This document shows positions 1 through 8,676 of a stretch of DNA of 16,627 nucleotides, piece after piece. Made by a program: the position numbers and the translations under genes. Under the pieces are notes generated by a model. The model ran no database searches. It was given only the letters and a program-made list of their open reading frames with translations, and had not been told where the DNA came from. Origin of the DNA: JAKLFA01 sp038222225 (GTDB lineage Bacteria; Omnitrophota; Gorgyraeia; Zapsychrales; JANLHA01); the NCBI GenBank assembly GCA_038222225.1, contig JBBRHV010000048.1, forward strand, positions 1-16,627. The letters are read 5' to 3'. Numbering within the stretch: position 1 is the stretch's first letter; every line of letters begins with the position of its first letter.

Positions 1-3000
1 GGGCCAAAGGTACACCAGAAATCACCAGTTGAGGCAGGTCTTTAGTTTCATGCCCCTCTGCCACTAGTCGTTGTTTAATTCGAAGGTAAACTGCAATTGA
101 TCTCAATGGGTCTTTTGTCATATTATATCGTCCAGCGTGCAACAGGACTGGTCGATCGTAATCGATATGATATTTTTGCGCTACAGCTTTTACAAAGTTC
201 TTATTTAACGCTTTATTTTTTGAATCTTCTGGATTTACGCCGTGAACCATAAAGACAGCTGGCGCGCCGGCCCCTTCTTTAGGGATATAGTCTTTCATCC
301 AAGAGAATATTGCCGCATCAGCCTCCGTTAAATATTTTTGCATCAAGTGGAGTCCGCTTGTATTTGGTGAAGAGAGATCGCCATGATTAAACCATATGAT
401 TCTTATTTTCGGGTATTTCTTTCTGATCAAAGGGATCATCCCTAATGTATACGGTTCATGTAAAAATAAATAATCAACGCCACTCAAGTCCATATTTTCG
501 ACATTAGCGGCCATGGCTCTATTTAATCGTTCGATATCTTCATCATTCAGGTCGCGCCCAGTTCCCATGAGCGCCTGCTGGAATCTTCCCGATGCACCCC
601 AATAATCAATATTTTCATGCCGAACCGCAGATATCCATTTTCCATTTATCCCTATCGAAGGGGAAAATAGCACCTCCGCTATATCTTTTGCTAAGGCAGA
701 AACACCCCCTCCCTTGTCCGTCGGAGTCAAGAATGCGACAGTCGGCAGCTCTCCATTATTATTCTCACGAATGTGTTGGGCTAATTTCCTGGCTACGGAC
801 AAGCTTCCTTTGCCTTCAGCAAGGTTGATCTTCTGCATCTCTGAACCCGAGAGCGAGTTGAATGGCACCTGCCGAGGCCTGGAAAGGGAATCCGTGTAAT
901 TGTTGATGATACTTTTCGGAACAAGTTCATCTGTGCCAAATAATTTTTTTTGTAAAACTGTACAATAATTGTTAACCGATTGATATGCGTTTGGAAAAGC
1001 CAGTTGATATCCCAAATGAAACAATGCCATTTCTAAATATCTGCCAAAGGATGTCTCGGGTTTAAAAAAATCTGGGATGAGGCCAATTTGCTGACGGTTC
1101 TGGTCGGCAAAAGCGATGACATAATCATCATCCCTTCGAACCAAGGGATCAATCCATCCTATGCCAGAATTTTGGCTAACTTCCGTTAAGGTATCCACAA
1201 CTTCCTGGGCAGCGATCCGATCTTGCCCTTGAAGGCTTCTTACCTTTTGTTTCAATCTTGTGATTGCTGTTTCAACAGAGTGAACTGGATTAATTGTGAC
1301 TTCATTAACTTTTGTCAGGCTAAGTCCTTTTGCCAAAGGGCTCCGAACGTTAATTTCTTCAATCCTGTGATCCTTTTCTTTTTTCAAAACAATGTCTGCA
1401 TTCATCCACGACTGTAGACGTTCCTCAATACTCAAACTTGCCGTGCTTCTTTTTCTGGGACTGATTCTTTCTTGCCATTTTTTTTCGTAATCAGCATCTA
1501 CTCTTTCAGGATATTTTCTCTGTTCTCTATCCAGCCACCAGTGTTTAATGTTTTCAAAATCGGCTCCAATATATATTGTTCGATCAAATTTTGTATAAAG
1601 CTCCTCATGCTGCTGAGTGTTCCGATTTAAAAGGTCAATCCCCTCAACAAATAAAATCCCTTCGGCCGCGATGGTTTCACTGCCAACCTTTTTAAAATTT
1701 TGATGTGAAGAATTTTTTTCATTTTTTACTAAAATGGGATACTCGGCTTCTCCAGTTGTCTTGAAAGAACTAATCTGGCGGGAAATCTCGTTTATATTAA
1801 CGGCTTCAGGAGTCCACTCCTCCTCACCGGATCTCTGCAACTCATCCTTCGTCATAAAAAAATCATCTTGATGCAGAACAGCGCTGTAACCACTACCGTT
1901 AAGAACGCATGCGATGGTGTTGAAAAGAACCGCCAATTCTGTTTTGCCTGACCCGCTAAGCCCCGATATTCCGATCGTTAGGCGCTTTCCCTGATCAGCT
2001 TGCTCTTCTATCATTTTTTGAACGAGAGGCACGTACAGATTTCGAATATCATCTTCATTCCATATCTGATGTGTCATATGCATAATACGCGCAATATTAA
2101 TTTCCGGAATAATTTCATGCGTTTTCCTTCTCATCTCATCTAAACTTCCGTTATTATCAAAGTTGATTATTTTCCCGTCCTGTTGATGCTGCTGAAGTAG
2201 TCTGACCGTTACCAAATTATGCTGTTCCATTCTAACATCGAATCGCTCTTGTTTACTGCTATACCTGCTATCACCGTGTCGATCAGACCTTTCTGCGAAT
2301 CGTTTTTCTGCAGCGTATCGATCGGTTTGGACGTTAATAACTTTCACAATATCTGCGCCCTCTTCCCTCAGGGCCTTTTCCAATATTTCTTGACTACTGA
2401 CAGAGATTGGATTGGAATCAAGGATAAAACCGTGTTCAATAGAAGTTCGATTTTTATCTAAATACTGGATTAATTTCTTCGCACCAAGATCCGGTGTCCT
2501 GGGAATAGACGAATCTTCTGCCCACATGTTTCGAAGTATTTCCCCTAAAGAAATGTGAGGGATTCTTAGATCCTCAGCCAGTTCTTGTCCCACAGTTCCT
2601 TTGCCAGAACCGGGCATTCCTAAGATCAAAATAACCGGAATAGGCTTGGACCTACTTGACGCCAACGAATTGTTAAGAATAGAGGCATTGGTGGCGTCGT
2701 CTTTTTCTGCTTTGGAGTCCAGCGCGCCATATCCAGGCTGTTCAAAATGGATCACGCTTGAGACCGGACGCCGAAATCCAGCCGCGTTATCCGGCCCGGG
2801 TCCGGGCTTGCTGATGGTCACGACTTTACCTTTGTCCACAACATTGAACGCGGCGGAAGACCCCCCGTCCAAATTAATGGCGTCAATAATGGCGCGATTA
2901 TCTCCCAGTTTATTCTTGATAATTTCCATGGCTTCCCCGAAATTAACGCCAGGGATATTGGACAGGCGCCCACTGAATACAAAAACAAAGGGCTCGACTT

Positions 3001-6000
3001 CACTAGTTTGAATATTTCTTGCGGTTCCTAAAATAGCCCGTGGCCCGCGCACCCAATCCTGGACCTGCGTTTCCTGAGTCTGCATGGAGAGCAACTTAAA
3101 CCAGCCTTCTTGAGAGAAGTTTTGTTTTTCCTCTTCCTGGGAAGTAACCAGATTCTTACCGTTCATATAAAGCAGTGTGCCTCCGCCGTAATACCAGTCA
3201 AGGCCGCTCCCTTTGGCCTGCGCGTCCGGAACAAACGTGATATCGAATCCTTTTGTGAAACGGATGTGCGAATTAGGCCCTTCGGTTCCAAACTGAAAAC
3301 TGCTTCCGAACTTTGATTCAAAGGCCTGTTCTGTCAGCGATATAACGATCCCGACCGGAGGAATATTCACATTGCCTTTTTTAATCAAAGTGATCTTGTT
3401 ATTGATGATCACAATATTCACCCGGCCATCACCGACTTTCAATGTATAACCGTTGTCGTAATGGTTCGGCCTGGGGTTTTCCGCATACTCAGCGGACTTC
3501 ATAGGAGTATAAACAACAATCTCATCACTGCTATTAGCAACGGCAGCCTCACCAGCTGCTACCGTGTCGCTGTCCACATTGGCCGCATTCCACTCGAGCG
3601 TCACTGTCTTTCCGCCAATGTCTGCGGTGATACGGCCTCCCTCCAGCCGAAGCCTCCCGAATTGCAGCCTTCCATCTTTCATGCCGAAATAACCTTTATT
3701 AAACAAGGGGATCGTCACATTCCGGCCTTCTTTGAACGGACCGATATAAAAATTTACATCTTCAATCTTCTCCTCAGGTCTGCCTTCATCATCGACAAGA
3801 CGGTTGTATCCGGTGCGCAGCTTGGGAGTAAAAAAATACAAACCGTTAATGGTAGCGATGGTATCTTCATAAAGGTCGGCGACCTTATCATGTGATAATA
3901 ATGTTCTGTTTATGTTTTCAGAATATCCTAACGGAACGGCGCTTGCCCGAGTCATACCCATTTTCCAGCCCTGTGGAATGACCGCACCGGTGACCAAGGC
4001 TGTTTTTCCATCCTGAAGAGACAGTTCTTCTCCAATATACATTCCTTCCCCTGCCCGTTCAAAAACTCCTTCGGCAACAGCATCCAAAATATCCTGCGGC
4101 TGTCTTTCCTGAAATGATGTAAGTTTTGTGTTTTTTGCGACTTTTTGAACTATGGGGAACGGCGCCTCATGCTCGTTGATATCCCAGAAAACCGAAACCC
4201 GTCGGCAGGTGGCGATGTCCCGCGCCAGAAAAAAACGGTAATGGCCATAGGGAATGCTGTCTGAAGTGACATTGTTAAGCTCTCCCTTGATACCCAGTAC
4301 GGCATTGCCCTTGCCAACCTCACTGAGGGCCTTGGAGAATTCCGGTGAGAGCGTACGAAAATTAGTCCCCCGCTGGGCAACGGTTCCGCTTTCAATGACA
4401 ATGAATCTTCCCTGTTCTCTCAACGCATTCAACGCCTTAAATTCGGGAAGTTTTAAAAGCTGCTCCACATCATCCATGGTCGCGTCACTTCCCACCCGAT
4501 CGTGCTTAACGACAACGGTGACTCTTCCGTCTTTACCCATGATATTAAGAAATTCTTCGCCAAAAACTTTTAGGTCGGCAGCCAGGCCGTTGACGCTTCC
4601 GGCCACATGGACATAATGCTTCGCGGAGCGGACTTCGCTTAGAAAGGCCGGCCGTTCATCCTGTTTTGCCAATGGGTATCGTTTAGGGTAGGCTTGCTGA
4701 TAATTTAACCACGTGCTTAAATGCTCCATGCTGTTTTTTGAAGCCCCTGCGGTCGACTCAAAAATGTTGTTTCCAAAATCAGCGAATACCGCGGCAAGAA
4801 TTTTATCCTCCAGATTTTGGGCTTCCCCTGTAGTCTGAATGATTCCCGAGGCAGTTTGCCGAAGGCTTTGCGATAGTTTCTTTTCAAGAGCAGCCATTTC
4901 TTCGGGGAAATATGTGTTCTGCAATTCAACAATCTTGCCATACAACTGTTCTGTAGTCAGCGTGTCCCGAAGATGGGTGTTAGAAAATAATTCATGGATA
5001 GCGTTTTTGTATTCCTGATAAGTGCTCCCTGCCCTGTCGATCCCCATGGCATCGACCCAAGAGTCTCCTTTCATCTCCCAGCGGCCACCGATGTTGAGAA
5101 CAGAAACTTCAAACTGCCCATATTCAGTGAATCCATGCTCGAAATTGTTGTAAAAATAACTGCCCATGGCGTTCGCTGTCTGCATTTCTCTGCCCGGAAT
5201 ATATGATGACAATATTGTGCTATTGGTGTCGCCCCCCTGCGGCTTGATCTCAACCCCCATCCTCGAATTTTTCCCCACCACCGAAGAGTTGACCATCCCG
5301 GCGCTGTTCGTTTTTCCAATATTAATATTGGCATCCTGAAACCCGCCGGAAAAATACTGACGCGGAATCACGGTCTTACTCAATTCATCGTAATCTTCCT
5401 TAATATAGTCAAACACACCTTTTTTGTAGGCTTCCATATACTGACCGTAGATGCGCTCTTTCATCTGCTCATCATTGCTCTCGATACCCGCGATTTTGTT
5501 CTGGTCAATATAGACCTTGGACATCAGGCTATTCTTGACAGTTTGTTTGTACCATTTGGCCAGGATCAGCGAATGATAAATTTGACGCAGCGGAGCAAAG
5601 TTCTTTCCCTGGTTGACTTCCTTTTCGATTTCCGGCAGGATCACTTCGCGGATGACTTGTTTGGTCAGCTCTGAAAGTTCGCTGTTTTTCGCAACTTCAG
5701 GCGCACCCTGAATACTGGAACCGGACGGATCAGCCTGACGGCTTTTTTGTAAAGAAATGTAGTCCTCATCCAGCATGACCTTCAAATGCGTATTAACAAT
5801 ATAGACGGTGTTCTGATGCTCATACACAGTGGCCGTCTCCGGCAATATCCAGACCTTATTAAACACATCCGTCGGGATCTCAGTGGCGCCGTATTGATCT
5901 TTGACCAGTTTGTGGATGCGGTCCCAGAATTTTTTTCCCAATTCCTGTTCCGGATAGACCAACGTGGCGGTGAGCTGCTTTAACATATAATCCTGCGCCA

Positions 6001-6415
6001 GCAGATCGCGGCCTAATTCAGTTTTGCCCAACTCTTCAGGAATAATCCGGTCCTGTTCATACGGAGATAAATTAACCCACAGGTCATTGTGCGGCACGGT
6101 CATGGAGGCCAGAAAATACTTCACCAGGCGCTCGGATTCATCGCGCATCTCAGCGTCATTAAAGCGGGTGTTGCCGCTATCAAGAATAAAATCGAATTGC
6201 AGCGGATTATCCGGATGAACAGTCATGCCTTTAAGCAGCACCGGAGTAAACGCAGGACTGATGCTGACCATGGCCCCGGGAAGCGGCAAGGTGAGCCCAA
6301 TGCTTTGCGCGTAACCGGGCGGCAGAATAGTGGTGGAAAGAAATGAAACAAGAATCACAGCCGATAAGAAACGTACAGCACAACCAAAACGGTTCTGTTG
6401 AATCGTGTGAAACAT
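1..6415 (-). CDS. Giant exported multidomain protein, C-terminus beyond window edge (at least 2138 aa)
   Basis: I translated this frame from 6415 to base 2 and found no stop, so it is one ORF of 2138 codons continuing past the window. ATG 6415 is preceded by AGGGGG at SD distance; an in-frame ATG at 6430 is less likely. Domains by residue: 1-38 charged start, hydrophobic segment and PPGYAQS, an export signal or anchor; 39-404 N-module shared with the next gene; about 540-760 DUF89-like (VTVVVKHDRVGSDATMDD, LSPEFSKALS); about 800-1220 NAGPA-type phosphodiester glycosidase (ATING 854-858, EIVVYTP, NLDGGSS 1181-1187); 1259-1440 adenylate-kinase-like (GMPGSGKGT 1266-1274, GFILD 1329-1333); 1479-1700 uridine-kinase/PRK-like (GLSGSGKT 1485-1492, DDFF, FVEG); 1890-2138 GT4 glycosyltransferase resembling trehalose synthase (GGGVSA, NHGDLSSPN, HAGRYNMTKDPL). 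A role in surface or extracellular carbohydrate chemistry is inference; the true substrate is unknown. Confidence 0.88.
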   Translation of the reverse strand, partial: MFHTIQQNRFGCAVRFLSAVILVSFLSTTILPPGYAQSIGLTLPLPGAMVSISPAFTPVLLKGMTVHPDNPLQFDFILDSGNTRFNDAEMRDESERLVKYFLASMTVPHNDLWVNLSPYEQDRIIPEELGKTELGRDLLAQDYMLKQLTATLVYPEQELGKKFWDRIHKLVKDQYGATEIPTDVFNKVWILPETATVYEHQNTVYIVNTHLKVMLDEDYISLQKSRQADPSGSSIQGAPEVAKNSELSELTKQVIREVILPEIEKEVNQGKNFAPLRQIYHSLILAKWYKQTVKNSLMSKVYIDQNKIAGIESNDEQMKERIYGQYMEAYKKGVFDYIKEDYDELSKTVIPRQYFSGGFQDANINIGKTNSAGMVNSSVVGKNSRMGVEIKPQGGDTNSTILSSYIPGREMQTANAMGSYFYNNFEHGFTEYGQFEVSVLNIGGRWEMKGDSWVDAMGIDRAGSTYQEYKNAIHELFSNTHLRDTLTTEQLYGKIVELQNTYFPEEMAALEKKLSQSLRQTASGIIQTTGEAQNLEDKILAAVFADFGNNIFESTAGASKNSMEHLSTWLNYQQAYPKRYPLAKQDERPAFLSEVRSAKHYVHVAGSVNGLAADLKVFGEEFLNIMGKDGRVTVVVKHDRVGSDATMDDVEQLLKLPEFKALNALREQGRFIVIESGTVAQRGTNFRTLSPEFSKALSEVGKGNAVLGIKGELNNVTSDSIPYGHYRFFLARDIATCRRVSVFWDINEHEAPFPIVQKVAKNTKLTSFQERQPQDILDAVAEGVFERAGEGMYIGEELSLQDGKTALVTGAVIPQGWKMGMTRASAVPLGYSENINRTLLSHDKVADLYEDTIATINGLYFFTPKLRTGYNRLVDDEGRPEEKIEDVNFYIGPFKEGRNVTIPLFNKGYFGMKDGRLQFGRLRLEGGRITADIGGKTVTLEWNAANVDSDTVAAGEAAVANSSDEIVVYTPMKSAEYAENPRPNHYDNGYTLKVGDGRVNIVIINNKITLIKKGNVNIPPVGIVISLTEQAFESKFGSSFQFGTEGPNSHIRFTKGFDITFVPDAQAKGSGLDWYYGGGTLLYMNGKNLVTSQEEEKQNFSQEGWFKLLSMQTQETQVQDWVRGPRAILGTARNIQTSEVEPFVFVFSGRLSNIPGVNFGEAMEIIKNKLGDNRAIIDAINLDGGSSAAFNVVDKGKVVTISKPGPGPDNAAGFRRPVSSVIHFEQPGYGALDSKAEKDDATNASILNNSLASSRSKPIPVILILGMPGSGKGTVGQELAEDLRIPHISLGEILRNMWAEDSSIPRTPDLGAKKLIQYLDKNRTSIEHGFILDSNPISVSSQEILEKALREEGADIVKVINVQTDRYAAEKRFAERSDRHGDSRYSSKQERFDVRMEQHNLVTVRLLQQHQQDGKIINFDNNGSLDEMRRKTHEIIPEINIARIMHMTHQIWNEDDIRNLYVPLVQKMIEEQADQGKRLTIGISGLSGSGKTELAVLFNTIACVLNGSGYSAVLHQDDFFMTKDELQRSGEEEWTPEAVNINEISRQISSFKTTGEAEYPILVKNEKNSSHQNFKKVGSETIAAEGILFVEGIDLLNRNTQQHEELYTKFDRTIYIGADFENIKHWWLDREQRKYPERVDADYEKKWQERISPRKRSTASLSIEERLQSWMNADIVLKKEKDHRIEEINVRSPLAKGLSLTKVNEVTINPVHSVETAITRLKQKVRSLQGQDRIAAQEVVDTLTEVSQNSGIGWIDPLVRRDDDYVIAFADQNRQQIGLIPDFFKPETSFGRYLEMALFHLGYQLAFPNAYQSVNNYCTVLQKKLFGTDELVPKSIINNYTDSLSRPRQVPFNSLSGSEMQKINLAEGKGSLSVARKLAQHIRENNNGELPTVAFLTPTDKGGGVSALAKDIAEVLFSPSIGINGKWISAVRHENIDYWGASGRFQQALMGTGRDLNDEDIERLNRAMAANVENMDLSGVDYLFLHEPYTLGMIPLIRKKYPKIRIIWFNHGDLSSPNTSGLHLMQKYLTEADAAIFSWMKDYIPKEGAGAPAVFMVHGVNPEDSKNKALNKNFVKAVAQKYHIDYDRPVLLHAGRYNMTKDPLRSIAVYLRIKQRLVAEGHETKDLPQLVISGVPLA

Positions 6416-6465
6416 GGCAGCCCCCTGCATTTTTATGTTGAACCCAACGAGCAGAGCCCGTGGTT
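5218..6465 (-). repeat. Duplicated gene start, copy 1 (partner 8962-10209)
   Basis: This stretch and 8962-10209 are collinear copies at a constant offset of 3744 bases with no net indel. It covers the 5' leader hairpin, the SD, the signal segment and about 400 codons. The copies diverge moderately in the middle, are nearly identical around 5281-5400, and are fully identical over 6195-6316. Homology fades near codon 404, where the two proteins take on different cargo. The outer limits are approximate. Confidence 0.85.
6447..6461 (-). promoter_or_regulatory. Leader hairpin upstream of the giant gene's SD
   Basis: In RNA sense this reads ACGGGC-UCU-GCUCGU, a 6-bp stem including one G-U pair, about 32 nt before the start codon. 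The equivalent leader of the paralogous gene reads ACGGGC-UUU-GCCCGU at the same distance, so the stem is kept although a base differs. Its function is unknown. It could influence translation start or mRNA stability, or simply have been copied with the duplication. Confidence 0.45.
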
Positions 6466-6565
6466 CTTTACCAAATGACCCCTCGCATCAACGCTTGAAA
6501 ATTTCTTCGAAATGTTCTGCGCATGCTTCGGGGTTATCCGGGCTGAATCCTAAATGTGCATTCAT

Positions 6566-6583
6566 CCCCGGGCAAGCCCGGGG
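6566..6583. repeat. GC-rich perfect palindrome between the two exported-protein genes
   Basis: CCCCGGGCTTGCCCGGGG (minus sense) can fold into a 7-bp stem with a 4-nt loop. No U-tract follows on the minus strand, so it is not a clear intrinsic terminator for the upstream gene. It may be a dispersed palindromic repeat or an mRNA-processing hairpin. I saw no other copy in this window. Confidence 0.4.
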
Positions 6584-6628
6584 TCTTCTGCGCCACCGGA
6601 TAAAATGGGACCTGTGCCGACGTCAGGG

Positions 6629-8608
6629 CTATGAATCCACCTGCGACAGCTGTAAATTTTCCTGGACTTCCTCTTCACCGAACTTGGTGCCTTTTTCGGT
6701 TGGGTCAGCCAGCCCTAAGATCGGCAACATGCTGTTGATCGGCACAATATCAATAATGACCGGGCTGAACCCCTGAATATCCATATTGAGCAGCGGCTCC
6801 ATGCCTGTCATATCAAACAAAATCCCCTCCCCTTGACCCTGGCGGTCAAGCTCAATATTGTTCATGTCGATCCCGCCGACATCGTTGTCTGCGGTGACAG
6901 AAGCGTTGGTTTGTTGTCCGGTCGTGCGTAAAGATTCGAGTTTTTGGATTAATAAGGCTGCTTTTGCATCCCATTCACGAGCCCACACTTCAAATTCTTT
7001 CATTTTTTCTGGATAAGCCTTCATTTCTTCTTCATACTCTTCTAGCTCCACGTGATATTTCTCCTCGGCTCCACGATCCCGCCCTCCTCCTCCTCCGGCA
7101 AGATCCGGATTATAACCATCATACCTAGGGGCGGATGGCTCTATAGGTTTATTCGGCGCGCTGGGTCGTTCGTCATTCAATCCTTCTTTTATTCTTTTCA
7201 TAATTTTTGCAGATATTCTTCCTGATTCAATAATACCCGCTTCAGGATTTTTCACTCCTATATTCCAAAGAGCATCTGCCACAAGAATATTCGCAGACTG
7301 TTGAACTAGGCTTATTAAAAGTCCAACTGTTTTGACGTTTCCTAATTTGCCTAATTCTTGAATTGCTGTATCAACCGTTGAAGAGTCGGATAATCGAAGG
7401 AGCCGAATATAACGAAAAATCATGTCACTATTTATACCCAGTTTTCTTAAAGCAACTTCAGTTTCTGGAAGGGTCTCCGCGAAAAACGCATTGAATAAAG
7501 GATCTATCGCCCGACTATCTCCCAATTCGCCCAGTCTTTTACTCGCTAGCTCAACAACCGAAGATTTGTATGAACCAAGTGCTTGAATGTAGGCATCAAC
7601 CAGTTTCTCATTGGTTGCGCCTAGTTTTTTTGAAGTGATTTCAATCTCTGCTGAAGCATTTTTCGAAAGAACCATTAACAAAGGTTTGATTGCCCGCGTA
7701 TCCTTGAGTTCTTCTAAAATGCCAGGCGAGCTCTCAATCGCCTTCTGCAGTCTTTCTGCATCCGCATCATTGGACTTCAAATGATTGCCAATGATATATA
7801 AGGCGCGAATGGCCTTTTTGATATCATTTGAACCGCCATGATATCCGTAATCCAAAAAATTTCTCGCCCACTTCAAAGTCGGAGGCCAAATTCTGGATTT
7901 TTTAATTTTATCAAATCCGTCCTCCATTGCGAAAAAATTAAACACCCCAAGAGCTACAACAAAACCAAACATTATTATTAGTCCGGGAAGCCCTTCCTTT
8001 AAATTCGTAAAACTCGCAGCAGCGAGGATGCTGCCGTTAAAGGCTGAAAAATAGTTGGTTGAAATAGCGCCCAAAAAAGCAACCGGCAAAACAGCACTGT
8101 TGGCCTCAAACTTGTTTCCCTTCACAATCTCGATTTTTTCTGGGGACGTAACAACCCAATTATCAGGATTTTCAACCTCAACACTGCCCCCCCAATAGCC
8201 TCGGTGCCACCCCCCATATTCATCAATGGAAATTACTTCTTCCACCAGATTAGTCCCATGCCAATAAGAAGTTGGTTCCCAATCAACAATCTCTGCCTCT
8301 CTAGTGCCGCCTCCGGTATTTGTAACATCAAAAACAATCCCTTCTTCCACAAATGACAAAACATTGCCAAAAGTAGGGGAAATTATAATTTTCTCATAAT
8401 CATGCCCAGAAACCTTGTTCTTGAGTTCTCTGAGAGCAGTTTCAATCAATTCAGCTTTTTTAACATCCTCCAGTGATCTTAATGCATCTCTCACTGCAAA
8501 GGGGGTTAGGATCGTGCCATTTTTTGTAAGATCATAGAGTGGGTCAACCGCGCGCTTGTCGTTGAGTTCCGCCAGATCTTTAATTAAGGCAACCTCTAAT
8601 AATTCCAT
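6629..8608 (-). CDS. HEAT-repeat protein, C-terminal part of a split gene (659 aa as read)
   Basis: As read, this ORF starts at ATG 8608 with no convincing SD and only three residues before the inverted-repeat arm. I take it as the downstream part of the gene beginning at 10159; both are in the same frame. HEAT-like units occur at about 5-65 (LIKDLAELNDKRAVDPL) and 260-475 (LGELGDSRAIDPLF, IQELGKLGNVKTVGLL). One hydrophobic segment lies at 207-228. Residues 483-515 are Pro/Gly rich with a run of five Gly, and 516-560 is acidic and probably coiled coil. The C-terminus 578-633 (GGIDMNNIELDRQ, IQGFSPVIIDIVPI) looks like the terminal module of giant Omnitrophota proteins. HEAT repeats usually bind proteins; no enzyme domain is visible. 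Confidence 0.75.
   Translation of the reverse strand: MELLEVALIKDLAELNDKRAVDPLYDLTKNGTILTPFAVRDALRSLEDVKKAELIETALRELKNKVSGHDYEKIIISPTFGNVLSFVEEGIVFDVTNTGGGTREAEIVDWEPTSYWHGTNLVEEVISIDEYGGWHRGYWGGSVEVENPDNWVVTSPEKIEIVKGNKFEANSAVLPVAFLGAISTNYFSAFNGSILAAASFTNLKEGLPGLIIMFGFVVALGVFNFFAMEDGFDKIKKSRIWPPTLKWARNFLDYGYHGGSNDIKKAIRALYIIGNHLKSNDADAERLQKAIESSPGILEELKDTRAIKPLLMVLSKNASAEIEITSKKLGATNEKLVDAYIQALGSYKSSVVELASKRLGELGDSRAIDPLFNAFFAETLPETEVALRKLGINSDMIFRYIRLLRLSDSSTVDTAIQELGKLGNVKTVGLLISLVQQSANILVADALWNIGVKNPEAGIIESGRISAKIMKRIKEGLNDERPSAPNKPIEPSAPRYDGYNPDLAGGGGGRDRGAEEKYHVELEEYEEEMKAYPEKMKEFEVWAREWDAKAALLIQKLESLRTTGQQTNASVTADNDVGGIDMNNIELDRQGQGEGILFDMTGMEPLLNMDIQGFSPVIIDIVPINSMLPILGLADPTEKGTKFGEEEVQENLQLSQVDS
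8582..8599. repeat. Left arm of perfect 18-bp inverted repeat
   Basis: AATTAAGGCAACCTCTAA on the plus strand. Its exact reverse complement lies at 8677-8694. The flanking bases on both sides do not extend the match. The arm is coding on the minus strand (LEVALI), near the start of the HEAT C-terminal ORF. Confidence 0.95.
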
Positions 8609-8676
8609 TTACAGTCAAAATGAATGGCTCTTTATCGACGATAGCGGAATCAGTAAATGACTCAAAAATAGCATTT
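8600..8676. other. 77-bp segment that appears inverted (candidate invertible DNA)
   Basis: In the given orientation the minus strand carries TGA (8617-8615) and TAA (8611-8609), which separate the two ORFs. If the segment is inverted between its repeats, the codons read IIPFTVKMNG...DSKIAF with no stop. The upstream frame (ending EKLRQPL) then joins directly to LEVALIKDLAELNDKRAVDPL, completing a normal HEAT helix pair. Inversion keeps length constant, and both ORFs already share the same frame. No recombinase gene is visible in the window. Confidence 0.8.

Noticed and set aside
4254..4616. Plus-strand ORF of 120 codons
   Set aside because: It is antisense to the DUF89-like part of the giant ORF, which is open throughout and shows domain motifs; the plus-strand product shows none.
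6089..6346. Plus-strand ORF with a close copy at 9833-10111
   Set aside because: Both lie antisense to the duplicated N-module. Their similarity follows from the DNA duplication, and the minus-strand frame carries the signal segment and SD.
6475..6556. Small minus-strand ORF MNAHLGFSPDNPEACAEH... in the gap between the exported-protein genes
   Set aside because: Only 25 codons from ATG, no recognisable family and no SD; the GC palindrome before it is more likely a non-coding repeat.
8590..8625. Independent start for the HEAT C-terminal ORF at ATG 8608
   Set aside because: No SD is visible, the ORF begins inside a HEAT unit, and the frame continues that of the upstream ORF once the 77-bp segment is flipped.
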